Source of the DNA: Sialis fuliginosa
Taxonomy: Eukaryota > Arthropoda > Insecta > Megaloptera > Sialidae
DNA: 64,000 bases
Direction of reading: 5' to 3'
NCBI GenBank assembly: GCA_961205875.1
Contig: OY540821.1
Location: 2,790,001 to 2,854,000 of the forward strand
A program made the position numbers and the translations under genes. This document shows positions 19,751 to 31,250 of this stretch, piece by piece (positions within the stretch are counted from its first letter, which is position 1; each line of letters begins with the position of its first letter). The notes beneath the pieces are model-generated. The model saw only the letters and a program-made list of their open reading frames with translations, was not told the DNA's origin and did not search any database.

Positions 19751-22700
19751 AGGGCGTCGCGGATGTCGGCTAAGAGTCGTGGATGACGGAGGACGATGTC
19801 CGTGCGGCTTGATATTGTGGCGACGGCTGGGCGTCGCGGATGACGGCTGGTCGTCGCGGATGACGGCGGGGCGTCGTAGATGACGGAGGCGATGTCTGTG
19901 CGGCTTGGCGGCGTGGCCACGGTTGGGCGTCGCGGATGACGGCTGATCTTCGCGGATGACGGCAGGGCGTCGTAGATAACGGAGGCGATGTCTGTGCGGC
20001 TTGGCGGCGTGGCCACGGTTGGGCGTCGTGGATGACGGCTGGGCGTCGTAGATGACAGAGGCGATGTCCGTGCGGCATGAGGGCGTGGCGACGGTTGGGC
20101 GTCGCGGATAACGGCGGGGCGTCGTAAATGACGGCAGGGCGTCGTAGATGACGGACGCGATGTCCGTGCGGCTTGGCAGCGTGGCGACGGCTGGGCGTCA
20201 CGGATGACGGCGGGGCGTCGGGGATGTCGGCGAAGCGTTGTAGATGACGGAGGCGATGTCCGTGCGGCTTGGCGGTTTGGCGACGGTTGGGCGTCGCGGA
20301 TGACTTCTGGTCGTCGCGGATGACGGCAGGGCGTCGTAGATGACGGAGGCGATGTCCGTGCAGCTTGGCGGCGTGGGACGGTTGGGCTTCGCGGATGACG
20401 GCGGGGCGTCGCGGATGACGGCATGGCGTCGTAGAAGACGGAGGCGATGTCGTTGCGGCTTGGCAGCGTGGTGACGGCTGGGCGTCGCGGATGACGGCGG
20501 GGCGTCGCGGATGTCGGCGGGGCGTCGTAGAAGACAAAGGCGATGTCCGTGCGGCTTAGCAGCGTGGCGACGGTTGGGCGTCGCGGATGACGGCTGGTCG
20601 TCGCGGATGATGGCAGGGCGTCGTAGATGACGGAGGCAATGTCCGTGCGGCTTGGCGGCTTGATATTGTGGCGACGGCTGGTCGTCGTAGATGTCCGTGC
20701 GGCTTGGCGGCGTGGCGACGGTTGGGCGTCGTGGATGACGGCTGGGCGAAGTAGTTGACGGAGGCGATGTACGTGCGGTTTGGCGGCGTGGCGACGGCTG
20801 GTCGTCGCGGATGACGGCAGGGAGTCGTAGATGACGGAGGCGAGGTCTGTACGGATTGTCAGCGTGGCGACGGTTGGGTGTCGCGGATGACGGCTGGTCG
20901 TCGCGGATGACGGCTGGGCGTCGTAGATGACAGATGCGATGTCCGTGCGGCTTGGCGGCGTGGCGATGGTTGGGCGTCGCGGATGGCGGCTGGGCGTCGT
21001 AGATGACGGAGGCGATGTCCGTGCGGATTGTCAGCGTGGCGACGGTTGGGTATCGCGGATGACGGCTGGTCGTCGTAGATGACGGAAGCGATGTCGTAGC
21101 GGCTTGGCAGCGTGAAGACGGCTGGGCGTCGCGGATGACGGCGGGGCGTCGCGGAGGACGGCAGGGCGTTGTAGATGTCGGAGGCGATGTCCGTGCGGCT
21201 TGGCGGCGTGGCGACGGCTGGGCGTCGCGGATGACGGCTGGTCGTCGCGGATGACGGAAGTGCGTCGAAGATGACGGAGGCGATGTCCGTGCGGCTTGGC
21301 AGCGTTGCGACGGCTGGGCGTCGCGGATGAAGGCGGGGCGTCGTAAATGACGGAGGACGATGTTCGTGCGGCTTGATATTGTGGTGTCGGCTGGTCGTCG
21401 CGGATGTCGGCGGGGCGTCGTAGATGTCCGTGCGGCTGGGCGTCGTAGATGACGGAGGCGATGTCCGTGCGGATTGTCAGCGTGGCGACGGTTGGGTATC
21501 GCGGATGACGGCTGGTCGTCGTAGATGACGGAAGCGATGTCGTTGCGGCTTGGCAGCGTGAAGACGGCTGGGCGTCGCGGATGACGGCGGGGCGTCGCGG
21601 AGGACGGCAGGGCGTTGTAGATGTCGGAGGCGATGTCCGTGCGGCTTGGCGGCATGGCGACGGCTGGGCGTCGCGGATGACGGCTGGTCGTCGCGGATGA
21701 CGGCAGTGCGTCGAAGATGACGGAGGCGATGTACGTGCGGCTTGGCAGCGTTGCGACGGCTGGGCGTCGCGGATGAAGGCGGGGCGTCGTAAATGACGGA
21801 GGACGATGTTCGTGCGGCTTGATATTGTGGTAACGGCTGGTCGTCGTGGATGACGGCTGGGCGTCGTAGTTGACGGAGGCGATGTACGTGCGGTTTGGCG
21901 GTGTGGCGACGGCTGGTCGTCTCGGATGACGGCAGGGAGTCGTAGATGACGGAGGCGAGGTCCGTAAGGCTTGGCGGCGTGGCGATGGTTGGGCGTCGCG
22001 GATGGCGGCTTGGCGTCGTAGATGACGGAGGCGATGTCCGTGCGGATTGTCAGCGTGGCGACGGTTGGGTATCGCGGATGACGGCTGGTCGTCGTAGATG
22101 ACGGAAGCGATGTCGTTGCGGCTTGGCAGCGTGAAGACGGCTGGGCGTCGCGGATGACGGCGGGGCGTCGCGGAGGACGGCAGGGCGTTGTAGATGTCGG
22201 AGACGATGTCCGTGCGGCTTGGCGGCGTGGCGACGGCTGGGCGTCGCGGATGACGGCAGAGCGTCGAAGATGACGGAGGCGATGTCCGTGCGGCTTGGCA
22301 GCGTTGCGACGGCTGGGCGTCGCGGATGAAGGCGGGGCATCGTAAATGACGGAGGACGATGTTCGTGCGGCTTGATATTGTGGCGACGGCTGGTCGTCGC
22401 GGATGTCGGCGGGGCGTCGTAGATGTCCGTGCGGCTTGGCGGCGTGGCGACGGTTGGGCGTCGCGGATGACTGCTGGCCGTCTCGGATGACGGCAGGGCG
22501 TCGTTGATGACGGAGGCGATGTCCGTGCGGCTTGGCGGCGTTGCTACGGTTGGGCGTCGCGGATGACGGCGGGGCGTCGCGGCCGACGGAGGCGATGTCC
22601 GTGCGGCTTGGCAGCGTGGCGACGGTTGGGCGTCGCGGATGACGGCGAAGATGTCCGTGTAGCTTGACAGCGAGTCGACGGCGGGGCATCACGGATGACG

Positions 22701-22794
22701 GCGGAGCGTCGCGGATGACAACGGGGCGTCGCGGATGTTGGCTAACCGTCGTGGATGTCGGCTAAGCGTCGTGGATGACGGAGGACGATGTCCG
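19751..22794. repeat. GC-rich minisatellite, block 1
   Basis: The usual unit is 76 bp: a 36-bp connector (gcgatgtccgtgcggcttgg...) followed by two 20-bp cores of the type gggcgtcgcggatgacggcg. Units with one or three cores also occur. The + strand is very rich in G over C and in CpG. The minus strand lacks stop codons in all frames, so long but meaningless open frames appear. Confidence 0.9.
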
Positions 22795-23100
22795 TTTTAC
22801 AAATATTCAAATGAGAGTTTTATTAAACATACCTCATAAGATCGATCCTGCATGTAAAAAATAAATGTGAGAAAAATGAATTGTAGTGAAATTTTAAACT
22901 AAGCTCATTGAGTTTTATACAAAAACGCGTTGTACGCTCGTTTAGGTGTACTAGTGGGAGCGTGGATGGGTGAGTGCAGGCAACAATAGACAGACGGTGT
23001 ATTTCGTTATTATATTTATTGAGCTTATATTTATATATAATAATAAGCGTCGCGGCGGCGACGTTGATGTTCGTGCTGCTGAGATGCGTGGGCGACAGCT
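22795..23100. repeat. AT-rich cassette, copy 2
   Basis: A close match to copies 3 and 4. It is preceded by the marker 'gtggatgacggaggacgatg', which also precedes copies 3 and 4 with one change. The distance from copy 1 is 3,351 bp. Confidence 0.9.
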
Positions 23101-25864
23101 GGGCGTCGCGGATGTCGGCTAAGCGTCGCGGATGACGGTGGGGCGTCGTAGATGACGGAGGCGATGTCCGTGCGGCTTGGCGGCGTGGCGACGGTTGGGC
23201 GTCGCGGATGATGGCAGGCCGTCGTGGATGACGGCTGGGCGTCGTAGAAGAAGAAGGCGATGTCTGTTCGGCATGAGGGCGTGGCGACGGCTGGGCGTCA
23301 CGGATAACGGCGGTGCGTCGTAGATGACGGCAGGGCGTCGTAGATGACGGACGCGATATCCATGCGGCTTGGCAGCGTCGCGACGGCTGGGCGTCGCGGA
23401 TGACGGCGGGGCGTCGGGGATGTCGGCGAAGCGTCGTAGATGACGGAGGCGATGTCCGTGCGGGTTGGCGGTTTGGCGACGGTTGGGCGTCGCGGATGAC
23501 GGCAAGGCGTCGTAGATGACGGAGGCGATGTCCGTGCTGCTTGGCGGCGTGGGACGGTTGGGCTTCCCGGATGACGGCGGGGCGTCGCGGATAACGGCGG
23601 GGCGTCGTAGATGACGGAGGCGATGTCGTTGCGGCTTGGCAGCGTGGTGACGGCTGGGCGTCGCGGATGACGGCGGGGCGTCGCGGATGTCGGCGGGGCG
23701 TCGTAGATGACGGAGGCGATGTCCGTGCGGCTTAGCAGCGTGGCGACGGTTGGGCGTCGCGGATGACGGCTGGTCGTCGCGGATGGTGGCAGGGCGTCGT
23801 AGATGACGGAGGCGATGTCCGTGCGGCTTGGCAGCGTAGTGACGGTTGGGCGTCGCGGATGACGGAGGCGATGTCTGTGCGGCTTAGCTTCGTGGCGACG
23901 GTTGGGCGTCGCGGATGACGGCGGGGATGTCCGTGTAGCTTGACAGCGGGGCGACGGCGAGGCGTCACGAATGACGGCAGGGCGTCGTAGATGACGGCGG
24001 GGCGTCGTAGATGACAGACGCGATGTCCGTGCGGCTTGGCAGCGTGGCGACGGCTGAGCGTCGAAGATGCCGGCGGAGCGTCGCGGATGACGGCTAAGCG
24101 TCGTGGATGACAGAGGACGTTGTCCGTGCGTCTTGATATTGTGGCGACGGCTGGGCGTCGCGGATGACGGTTGGGCGACGAAGATGACGGCGGGGCGTCG
24201 CGGATGAGAGCGGGGCGTCGTAGATGACGGAGGCGATGTCCGTGCGGCTTGGCGGCGTGGTGACGGCTGGGCGTCGCGGATAACGGCGGGGCGTCGTAGA
24301 TGACGGAGGCGATGTCCGTGCGGCTTGGCGGCGTGGCGACGGCTGGGCGTCGCGGATGACGGCGGGGCGTCATAGATGACGGAGGCGATGTCTGTGCGGC
24401 TTGGCAGCGTGGCGACGGTTGGGCGTAGCGGATGATGGCAGGGCATCCTAGATGACGGAGGCGATGTCCGTGCGGATTGTCAGCGTGGCGACGGTTGGGT
24501 GTCGCGGATGACGCGCGGGGCGTCGCGGATGACGGCTAAGCGTCGTAAATGACGGAGGACGATGTTCGTGCGGCTTGATATTGTGGAGACGACTGGTCGT
24601 CGCGGATGTCGGCGGGGCGTAGTAGATGTCCGTGCGGCTTGGCGGCGTTTCGACGGTTTGGCGACGTGGATGACGGCTGGCCGTCGCGGGTGACGGCTGG
24701 GCGTCGTAGTTGACGGAGGCGATGTCCGTGCGGTTTGGCAGCGTGGCAAAAGCTGGGCGTCGCGGATAACGGCAGGGCGTCGTAGATGACGGAGGCGATG
24801 TCCGTGCGGATTGTCAGCGTGGCGACGGTTGGGTGTCGCGGATGACGGCGGGGCGTCGCGGATGACGGCTAAGCGTCGTAAATGACGGAGGACGATGTTC
24901 GTGCGGCTTGATATTGTGGAGACGACTGGTCGTCGCGGATGTCGGCGGGGCGTAGTAGATGTCCGTGCGGCTTGGCGGCGTTTCGACGGTTGGGCGTCGT
25001 GGATGACGGCTGGCCGTCGCGGATAACGGCAGGGCGTCAGATGACGGAGGCGATGTCCGTCCGGATTGTCAGCGTGGCGACGGTTGGGTGTCGCGGATGA
25101 CGGCTGGCCGTCGCGGATGACGGCTGGGCGTCGTAGATGACAGATGCGATGTCCGTGCGGCTTGGCGGCGTGACGACGGTTGGGCGTCGCGGATGACGGC
25201 TGGGCGTCGTAGATGACGGCGGCGATGTCCGTGCGGCTTGGCGGCGTGGCGACGGCTGGGCGTCGCGGATAACGGCAGGGCGTCGTAGATGACGGAGGCG
25301 ATGTCCGTGCGGCTTGGCGGCGTGGCGATGGTTAAGCGTCGCGGATGACGGCTGGGCGTCGTAGATGACGGAGGCGATGTCCGTGCGGCTTGGCGGCGTG
25401 GCGACGGCTGGGCGTCGTGGATAACGGCAGGGCGTCGTAGATGACGGCAGGACGTCGTAGATGACGGCGGGGCGTCGTAGATGACGGACGCGATTTCCGT
25501 GCGGCTTGGCAGCGTGGCGCCGGCTGGGCGTCGCGGATGACGGCTTGATGTCGCGGATGATGGCAGGGCGTCGTTGATGACGGAGGCGATGTCCGTGCGG
25601 CTTGGCGGCGTAGCTACGGTTGGGCGTCGCGGATGACGGCGGGGCGTCGCGGATGACGGAGGCGACGTCCGTGCGGCTTGGCTTTGTGGCGACGATTGGG
25701 CGTCGCGGATGACGGCGAAGATGTCCTTGTAGCTTGACAGCGAGGCGACGGCGGGGCATCACGGATGACGGCGGGGCGTCGCGGATGACGGCGGGGCGTC
25801 ACGGATGTTGGCTAAGCGTCGTGGATGTCGGCTAAGCGTCGTGGATGACGGAGGACAATGTCCG
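23101..25864. repeat. GC-rich minisatellite, block 2
   Basis: Same 76-bp organisation. It closes with a marker segment ('gtagcttgacagcgaggcga', near 25,730) that also appears near 22,660, 27,236 and 34,630 and shows that blocks were copied as larger units. Confidence 0.9.
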
Positions 25865-26170
25865 TTTTACAAATATTCAAATGAGAGGTATATTAAACAT
25901 ACCTCATAAGATCGATCCTGCATGTAAAAAATAAATGTGAGAAAAATGAATTGTAGTGAAATTTTAATCTAAGCTCATTGAGTTTTATGCAAAAACGCGT
26001 TGTACGCTCGTTTAGGTGTACTAGTGGGAGCGTGGATGGGTGAGTGCAGGCAACAATAGACAGACGGTGTATTTCGTTATTATATTTATTGAGCTTATAT
26101 TTATATATAATAATAAGCGTCGCGGCGGCGACGTTGATGTTCGTGCTGCTGAGATGCGTGGGCGACAGCT
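25865..26170. repeat. AT-rich cassette, copy 3
   Basis: Nearly identical to copy 4 (both carry 'gagaggtatattaaacatac'). It lies 3,070 bp after copy 2. Confidence 0.9.
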
Positions 26171-27350
26171 GGGCGTCGCGGATGACGGTTGGGCGTCGTA
26201 GATGACGGAGGCGATGTCCGTTCGGCTTGGCGGCGTGGCGACGGTTGGGCGTCGCGGATGATGGCAGGCCGTCGTGGATGACGGCTGGGCGTCGTAGAAG
26301 AGGAAGGCGATGTCCGTGCGGCATGAGGGTGTGGTGACGGCTGGGCGTCGCGGATAACGGCGGGGCGTCGTAGATGACGGCAGGGCGTCGTAGATGACGG
26401 ACGCGATGTCCGTGCGGCTTGGCAGCGTGGCGACGGCTTGGCAGCGTGGCGACGGCTGGGCGTCACGGATGACGGCGGGGCGTCGGGGATGTCGGCGAAG
26501 CGTAGTAGATGACGGAGGCGATGTCCGTGCGGCTTGGCGGTTTGGCGACGGTTGGGCGTCGCGGATGACTTCTGGTCGTCGCGGATGACGGCAGGGCATC
26601 GTAGATGACGGAGGCGATGTCCGTGCAGCTTGGCGGCGTGGGACGGTTGGGCTTCGCGGATGACGGCGGGGCGTCGCGGATGACGGCTTGGCGTCGTAGA
26701 AGACGTAGGCGATGTCGTTGCGGCTTGGCAGCGTGGTGACGGCTGGGAGTCGCGGATGTCGGCGGGGCGTCGTAGAAGACAAAGGCGATGTCCGTGCGGC
26801 TTGGCGGCGTGGGACGGTTGGGCTTCGCGGATGACGGCGGGGCGTCGGGGATGACGGCGGGGCGTCGTAGATGACGAAGGCGATGTCGTTGCGGCTTGGC
26901 AGCGTGGTGACGGCTGGGCGTCGCGGATGACGGCGGGGCGTCGCGGATGACGGCAGGACGTCGTAGATGACGGCGGGGCGTCGTAGATGACGGACGCGAT
27001 TTCCGTGCGGCTTGGCAGCGTGGCGCCGGCTGGGCATCGCGGATGACGGCTTGATGTCGCGGATGATGGCAGGGCGTCGTTGATGACGGAGGCGATGTCC
27101 GTGCGGCTTGGCGGCGTAGCTACGGTTGGGCGTCGCGGATGACGGCGGGGCGTCGCGGATGACGGAGGCGATGTCCGTGCGGCTTGGCTTTGTGGCGACG
27201 GTTGGGCGTCGCGGATGACGGCGAAGATGTCCGTGTAGCTTGACAGCGAGGCGACGGCGGGGCATCACGGATGACGGCGGGGCGTCGCGGATGTTGGCTA
27301 AGCGTCGTGGATGTCGGCTTAGCGTCGTGGATGACGGAGGACAATGTCCG
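26171..27350. repeat. GC-rich minisatellite, block 3 (short)
   Basis: The block is about 1.2 kb and has the same connectors and cores. The cassette-to-cassette distance here is 1,486 bp, about half of the previous two, so core number varies between composite units. Confidence 0.9.
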
Positions 27351-27657
27351 TTTTACAAATATTCAAATGAGAGGTATATTAAACATACCTCATAAGATCG
27401 ATCCTGCATGTAAAAAATAAATGTGAGAAAAATGAATTGTAGTGAAATTTTAAACTAAGCTCATTGAGTTTTATGCAAAAACGCGTTGTACGCTCGTTTA
27501 GGTGTACTAGTGGGAGCGTGGATGGGTGAGTGCAGGCAACTATAGACAGACGGTGTATTTCGTTATTATATTTATTAAGCTTATATTTATATATAATAAT
27601 AAGCGTCGCGGCGGCGACGTTGATGTTCGTGCTGCTGAGATGCGTGGGCGACAGCTG
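27351..27657. repeat. AT-rich cassette, copy 4
   Basis: The last cassette in the window. It differs from copy 3 by few bases, for example 'aactatagacagac' in place of 'aacaatagacagac'. Confidence 0.9.
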
Positions 27658-29240
27658 GGCGTCGCGGATGTCGGCTAAGCGTCGCGGATGATGGCAGGCC
27701 GTCGTGGATGACGGCTGGGCGTCGTAGAAGAGGAAGGCGATGTCCGTGCGGCATGAGGGTGTGGCGACGGCTGGGCGTCGCGGATAACGGCGGGGCGTCG
27801 TAGATGACGGCAGGGCGTCGTAGATGACGGACGCGATGTCCGTGCGGCTTGGCAGCGTGGCGACGGCTGGGCGTCACGGATGACGGCGGGGCGTCGGGGA
27901 TGTCGGCGAAGCGTCGTAGATGACGGAGGCGATGTCCGTGGCGGTTTGGCGACGGTTGGGCGTCGCGGATGACTTCTGGTCGTCGCGGATGACGGCAGGG
28001 CGTCGTAGATGACGGAGGCGATGTCCGTGCAGCTTGGCGGCGTGGGACGGTTGGGCTTCGCGGATGACGGCTTGGCGTCGTAGAAGACGTAGGCGATGTC
28101 GTTGCGGCTTGGCAGCGTGGTGACGGCTGGGCGTCGCGGATGACGGCGGGGCGTCGCGGATGTCGGCGGGGCGTCGTAGAAGACAAAGGCGATGTCCGTG
28201 CGGCTTAGCAGCGTGGCGACGGTTGGGCGTCGCGGATGACGGCTGGTCGTCGCGGATGATGGCAGGGCGTCGTAGATGACGGAGGCAATGTCCGTGCGGC
28301 TTGGCGGCTTGATATTGTGGCGACGACTGGTCGTCGCGGATGTCGGCGGGGCGTCGTAGATGTCCGTGCGGCTTGGCGGTGTGGCGACTGTTGGGCGTCG
28401 TGGATGACGGCTGGCCGTCGCGGATGACGGCTGGGCATCGTAGATGACGGAGGCGATGTCCGTGCGGCTTGGCGGCTTGGCAACGGTTGGGCGTCGCGGA
28501 TGACGGCAGGGCGTCGTAGATGACGGAGGCGATGTCCGTGCAGCTTGGCGGCGTGGAACGGTTGGGCGCCGCGGATGACGGCAAGGCGTCGCGGATGACG
28601 GCGGGGCGTCGAAGATGACGGAGGCGTAGTCGTTGCGGCTTGGCAGCGTAGTTACGGCTTAACGTCGCGGATGACGGCGGGGCGTCGTAGATGACGGAAG
28701 CGATGTCCGTGCGGTTTGGCGGCTTGGCGACGGTTGGGCGTCGCGGATGACGGCTGGTCGTCGCGGATGACGACAGGGCGTCGTAGATGACGAACGCGAT
28801 GTCCGTGCAGCTTGGCGGCGTGGGACTGTTGGGCGCCGCGGATGACGGCGGGGCGTCGTAGATGACGGAAGCGAAGTCATTGCGGCTTGGTGGCGTGGCG
28901 ACGGCTGGGCGTCGCGGATAACGGCGGGACGTCGTAGATGACGGAGGAGATGTCCGTGCGGCTTGGCAGCGTGGCAACGGTTGGGCGTCTCGGATGACGG
29001 ATTGTCGGCACGGATGACGGCAGGGCGTCGTAGATTACGAAGGCGATGTCCGTACGGCTTGGCGGCGTGGGACGGTTGGGCTTCGCGGATTACGGTGGGG
29101 CGTCGCGGATGACGGCGGGGCGTCGTAGATGACGGAGGCGATGTCGTTGCGGCTTGGCAGCGTGGTGACGGCTGGGCGTCGCGGATGACGGCTGGGCGTC
29201 GTAGATGACGGAGGCGATGTCCGTGCAGCTTGGCGGCGCG
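27658..29240. repeat. GC-rich minisatellite, block 4, left part
   Basis: Same 76-bp organisation. It is interrupted after 'cttggcggcgcg' by the insertion at 29,241. Confidence 0.9.
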
Positions 29241-31250
29241 ACTGTGGAAAATGGTACAACAACAGCATATCATAAATGTGTTTTACTAATATCGCTACTG
29301 ACATTATATTTCAATTTTATTTAATAGTTTAATAGTCAATCTTTACAATAATGCAGGAATTTCACATAATTTTATGTAAAAAGAAAGTTTTTGAAGCCCT
29401 ACTGTTTATTGTTTTTGTGCATGTTAAATTCAAGCCTGTTCGCTTCATCACTTTAAAAGTTAATTTTCTATACAACTTTGTAGGAATAGTTATAAAGTGT
29501 TATACCTTTCTGAAAAGCTTATCTTATGGAGATTCTAGGAAAATTTTACATTTTTAATTATACGGTTCAGTTTACGAGTAATTAACTAAACAATAAAATT
29601 TAAAAAAAAAAAAAAGTTCTTCAAGTTCACCGAGACTTTTGGCAGTCACCCACGCTTCCCCACGCTTTATATATAATGTAGATTTGTAGCCTAGGTGTTT
29701 ATGAAAAACATGTATTAAGAATTAGCTGCAGATACGTGCAGTTTCCGAAGTTATCGAGAAAAAAGTGATAAAAGTCAGAAAACAGAAAACCGCTATTTAT
29801 CACGGTTTCAAATTTTATCTGTTTATAACAATAGTTTGGTGTATGTTTTTTAGGGTTCCAAAGAAACCCTATTAATCTCACTTTGTCGTCCATCCGTCCA
29901 TACATCCGTCCGTCCGTCCGTCCGTCTTTTTTACTCAAAGCAAAATATATTGTAAACTATATAAGCTAGAAACTTGAAATGTTTACTGAATATGTAAAAT
30001 AACACCCTCTAGTAAAAGATGTACAAATTTATTGAAACAATAATTTTTCAGGGGGGCACTAACGAGCTAAATCTAGGTAAAAAAGTTTTTTTTATAGAAG
30101 TGACACGTTAAAATGTATAACCAAACAAGCAAAATTTGACCGTTTTTCTAATTTTTTTCTAAATCAAAAATGGTGCCTGCAGGGGGCTTTAAAACATATC
30201 CAAAATAAAAAAAATTGTATAGGTACCAAGACGTGTAGGGTATCAAAATGTAGATCTCAGTCAGTAGAATCTTTTTTTCTAACTCAAAAATGGCGCCTTT
30301 AGGGGGATAAAAGCAGTATTTTATTTTGTCCTCCCCCCCCCCCTCTAACTCTGTATCTACTGGCTCAAAAAATCTGAAAAAAATTTGGTAATGAATCTTT
30401 AGTGGAACTACCAACGACAAATACTAAAGTCAACAATATAATTTTAAATTTTGGAATAATAGAGGGGTGCCATAGAAATTTTTGTTTTAATTTTCATATT
30501 TTGGTAGTTATGCTATAGAAACTGCCCGAATCTATGTTAGTAGTTATGGATGGTACTATATGCCATCTTCAAAATCTTAATTCACGGAGAAAACATAATA
30601 AAGCATTTTGCAGTACTTACTATCGGTCAACTTTCAAAAGATGCGCAAGAATCCCGTAATAAGAATTATAAAAAGTTTTGCCTCCATCATGCCGGGAAAT
30701 GTTCTCGATCAGCTACAAATGAGAATGTATTTCATATTCTTCTATACACTTCCGATCCGTACATCAGCAGCATTAAAAAACCGTATAACAAAAATGTGCA
30801 GGACTTGATCCTCTGCAGCTTTTGAAAATCAACGAACTGATTTCAGAATCTGAAGGTCCCCAAGTATAATATAGTATCTATCTATAATGTACCTATACAA
30901 TATTCCATAAAAACAACAGCTTAAAATTTTTATTAACAAACTATTCTAAATATTTCTATAATTAGTAGGTAAGCATGTTATGTCTTTTTCGTCGTTTCTA
31001 ATAATTTTAAGGTATTTTCATACACTTTTAAACTAATATTTTTAGTGAAAAATAAAATAAATGCCATTTTGAAATTTTTTATTTTTATTTTATTTATTTT
31101 TTATTTTGTATTACGAAATTTTTTTATAAAATTTATTTCATTAGAAGCGTCATATACTACTTTATATTTGTGCAAAATTTCAACAGTCTATCTTTAGTAT
31201 TAAAAAAGTTATCGATTTTTGGTCCGAAACAGACCTTTATTTTCCACAGT
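29241..31250. mobile_element. DNA transposon remnant inserted in the minisatellite
   Basis: About 2.0 kb of AT-rich sequence has 12-bp terminal inverted repeats ACTGTGGAAAAT / ATTTTCCACAGT (29,241-29,252 and 31,239-31,250). 'ggcggcg' from the minisatellite is present on both sides, consistent with a 7-8 bp target duplication, but with one or two unexplained bases on the left. The interior holds a (ccgt)n run near 29,910, C-rich runs near 30,335 and a transposase-like fragment. Confidence 0.65.
30580..30825 (+). pseudogene. Fragment resembling a transposase-like protein
   Basis: The open frame to a stop at 30,823-30,825 contains IHGENIIKH, LTIGQLSKDAQESRNKNYKK, CSRSATNEN and SDPYISS. This run of motifs resembles an insect transposase-like family in which IGxLSEEAQEARNKD-type sequences are conserved. 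I cannot name the superfamily. Only the C-terminal part seems present, and upstream sequence is not open over a useful length, so it is treated as a remnant of the element that carries it. Confidence 0.5.

Noticed and set aside
19483-29304. Many long minus-strand open frames (up to about 550 codons) rich in Arg, Pro and Ser
   Set aside because: All three minus-strand frames of the 76-bp repeat are free of stops, so openness carries no information. The frames overlap one another, and changes between cassette copies alter amino acids freely.
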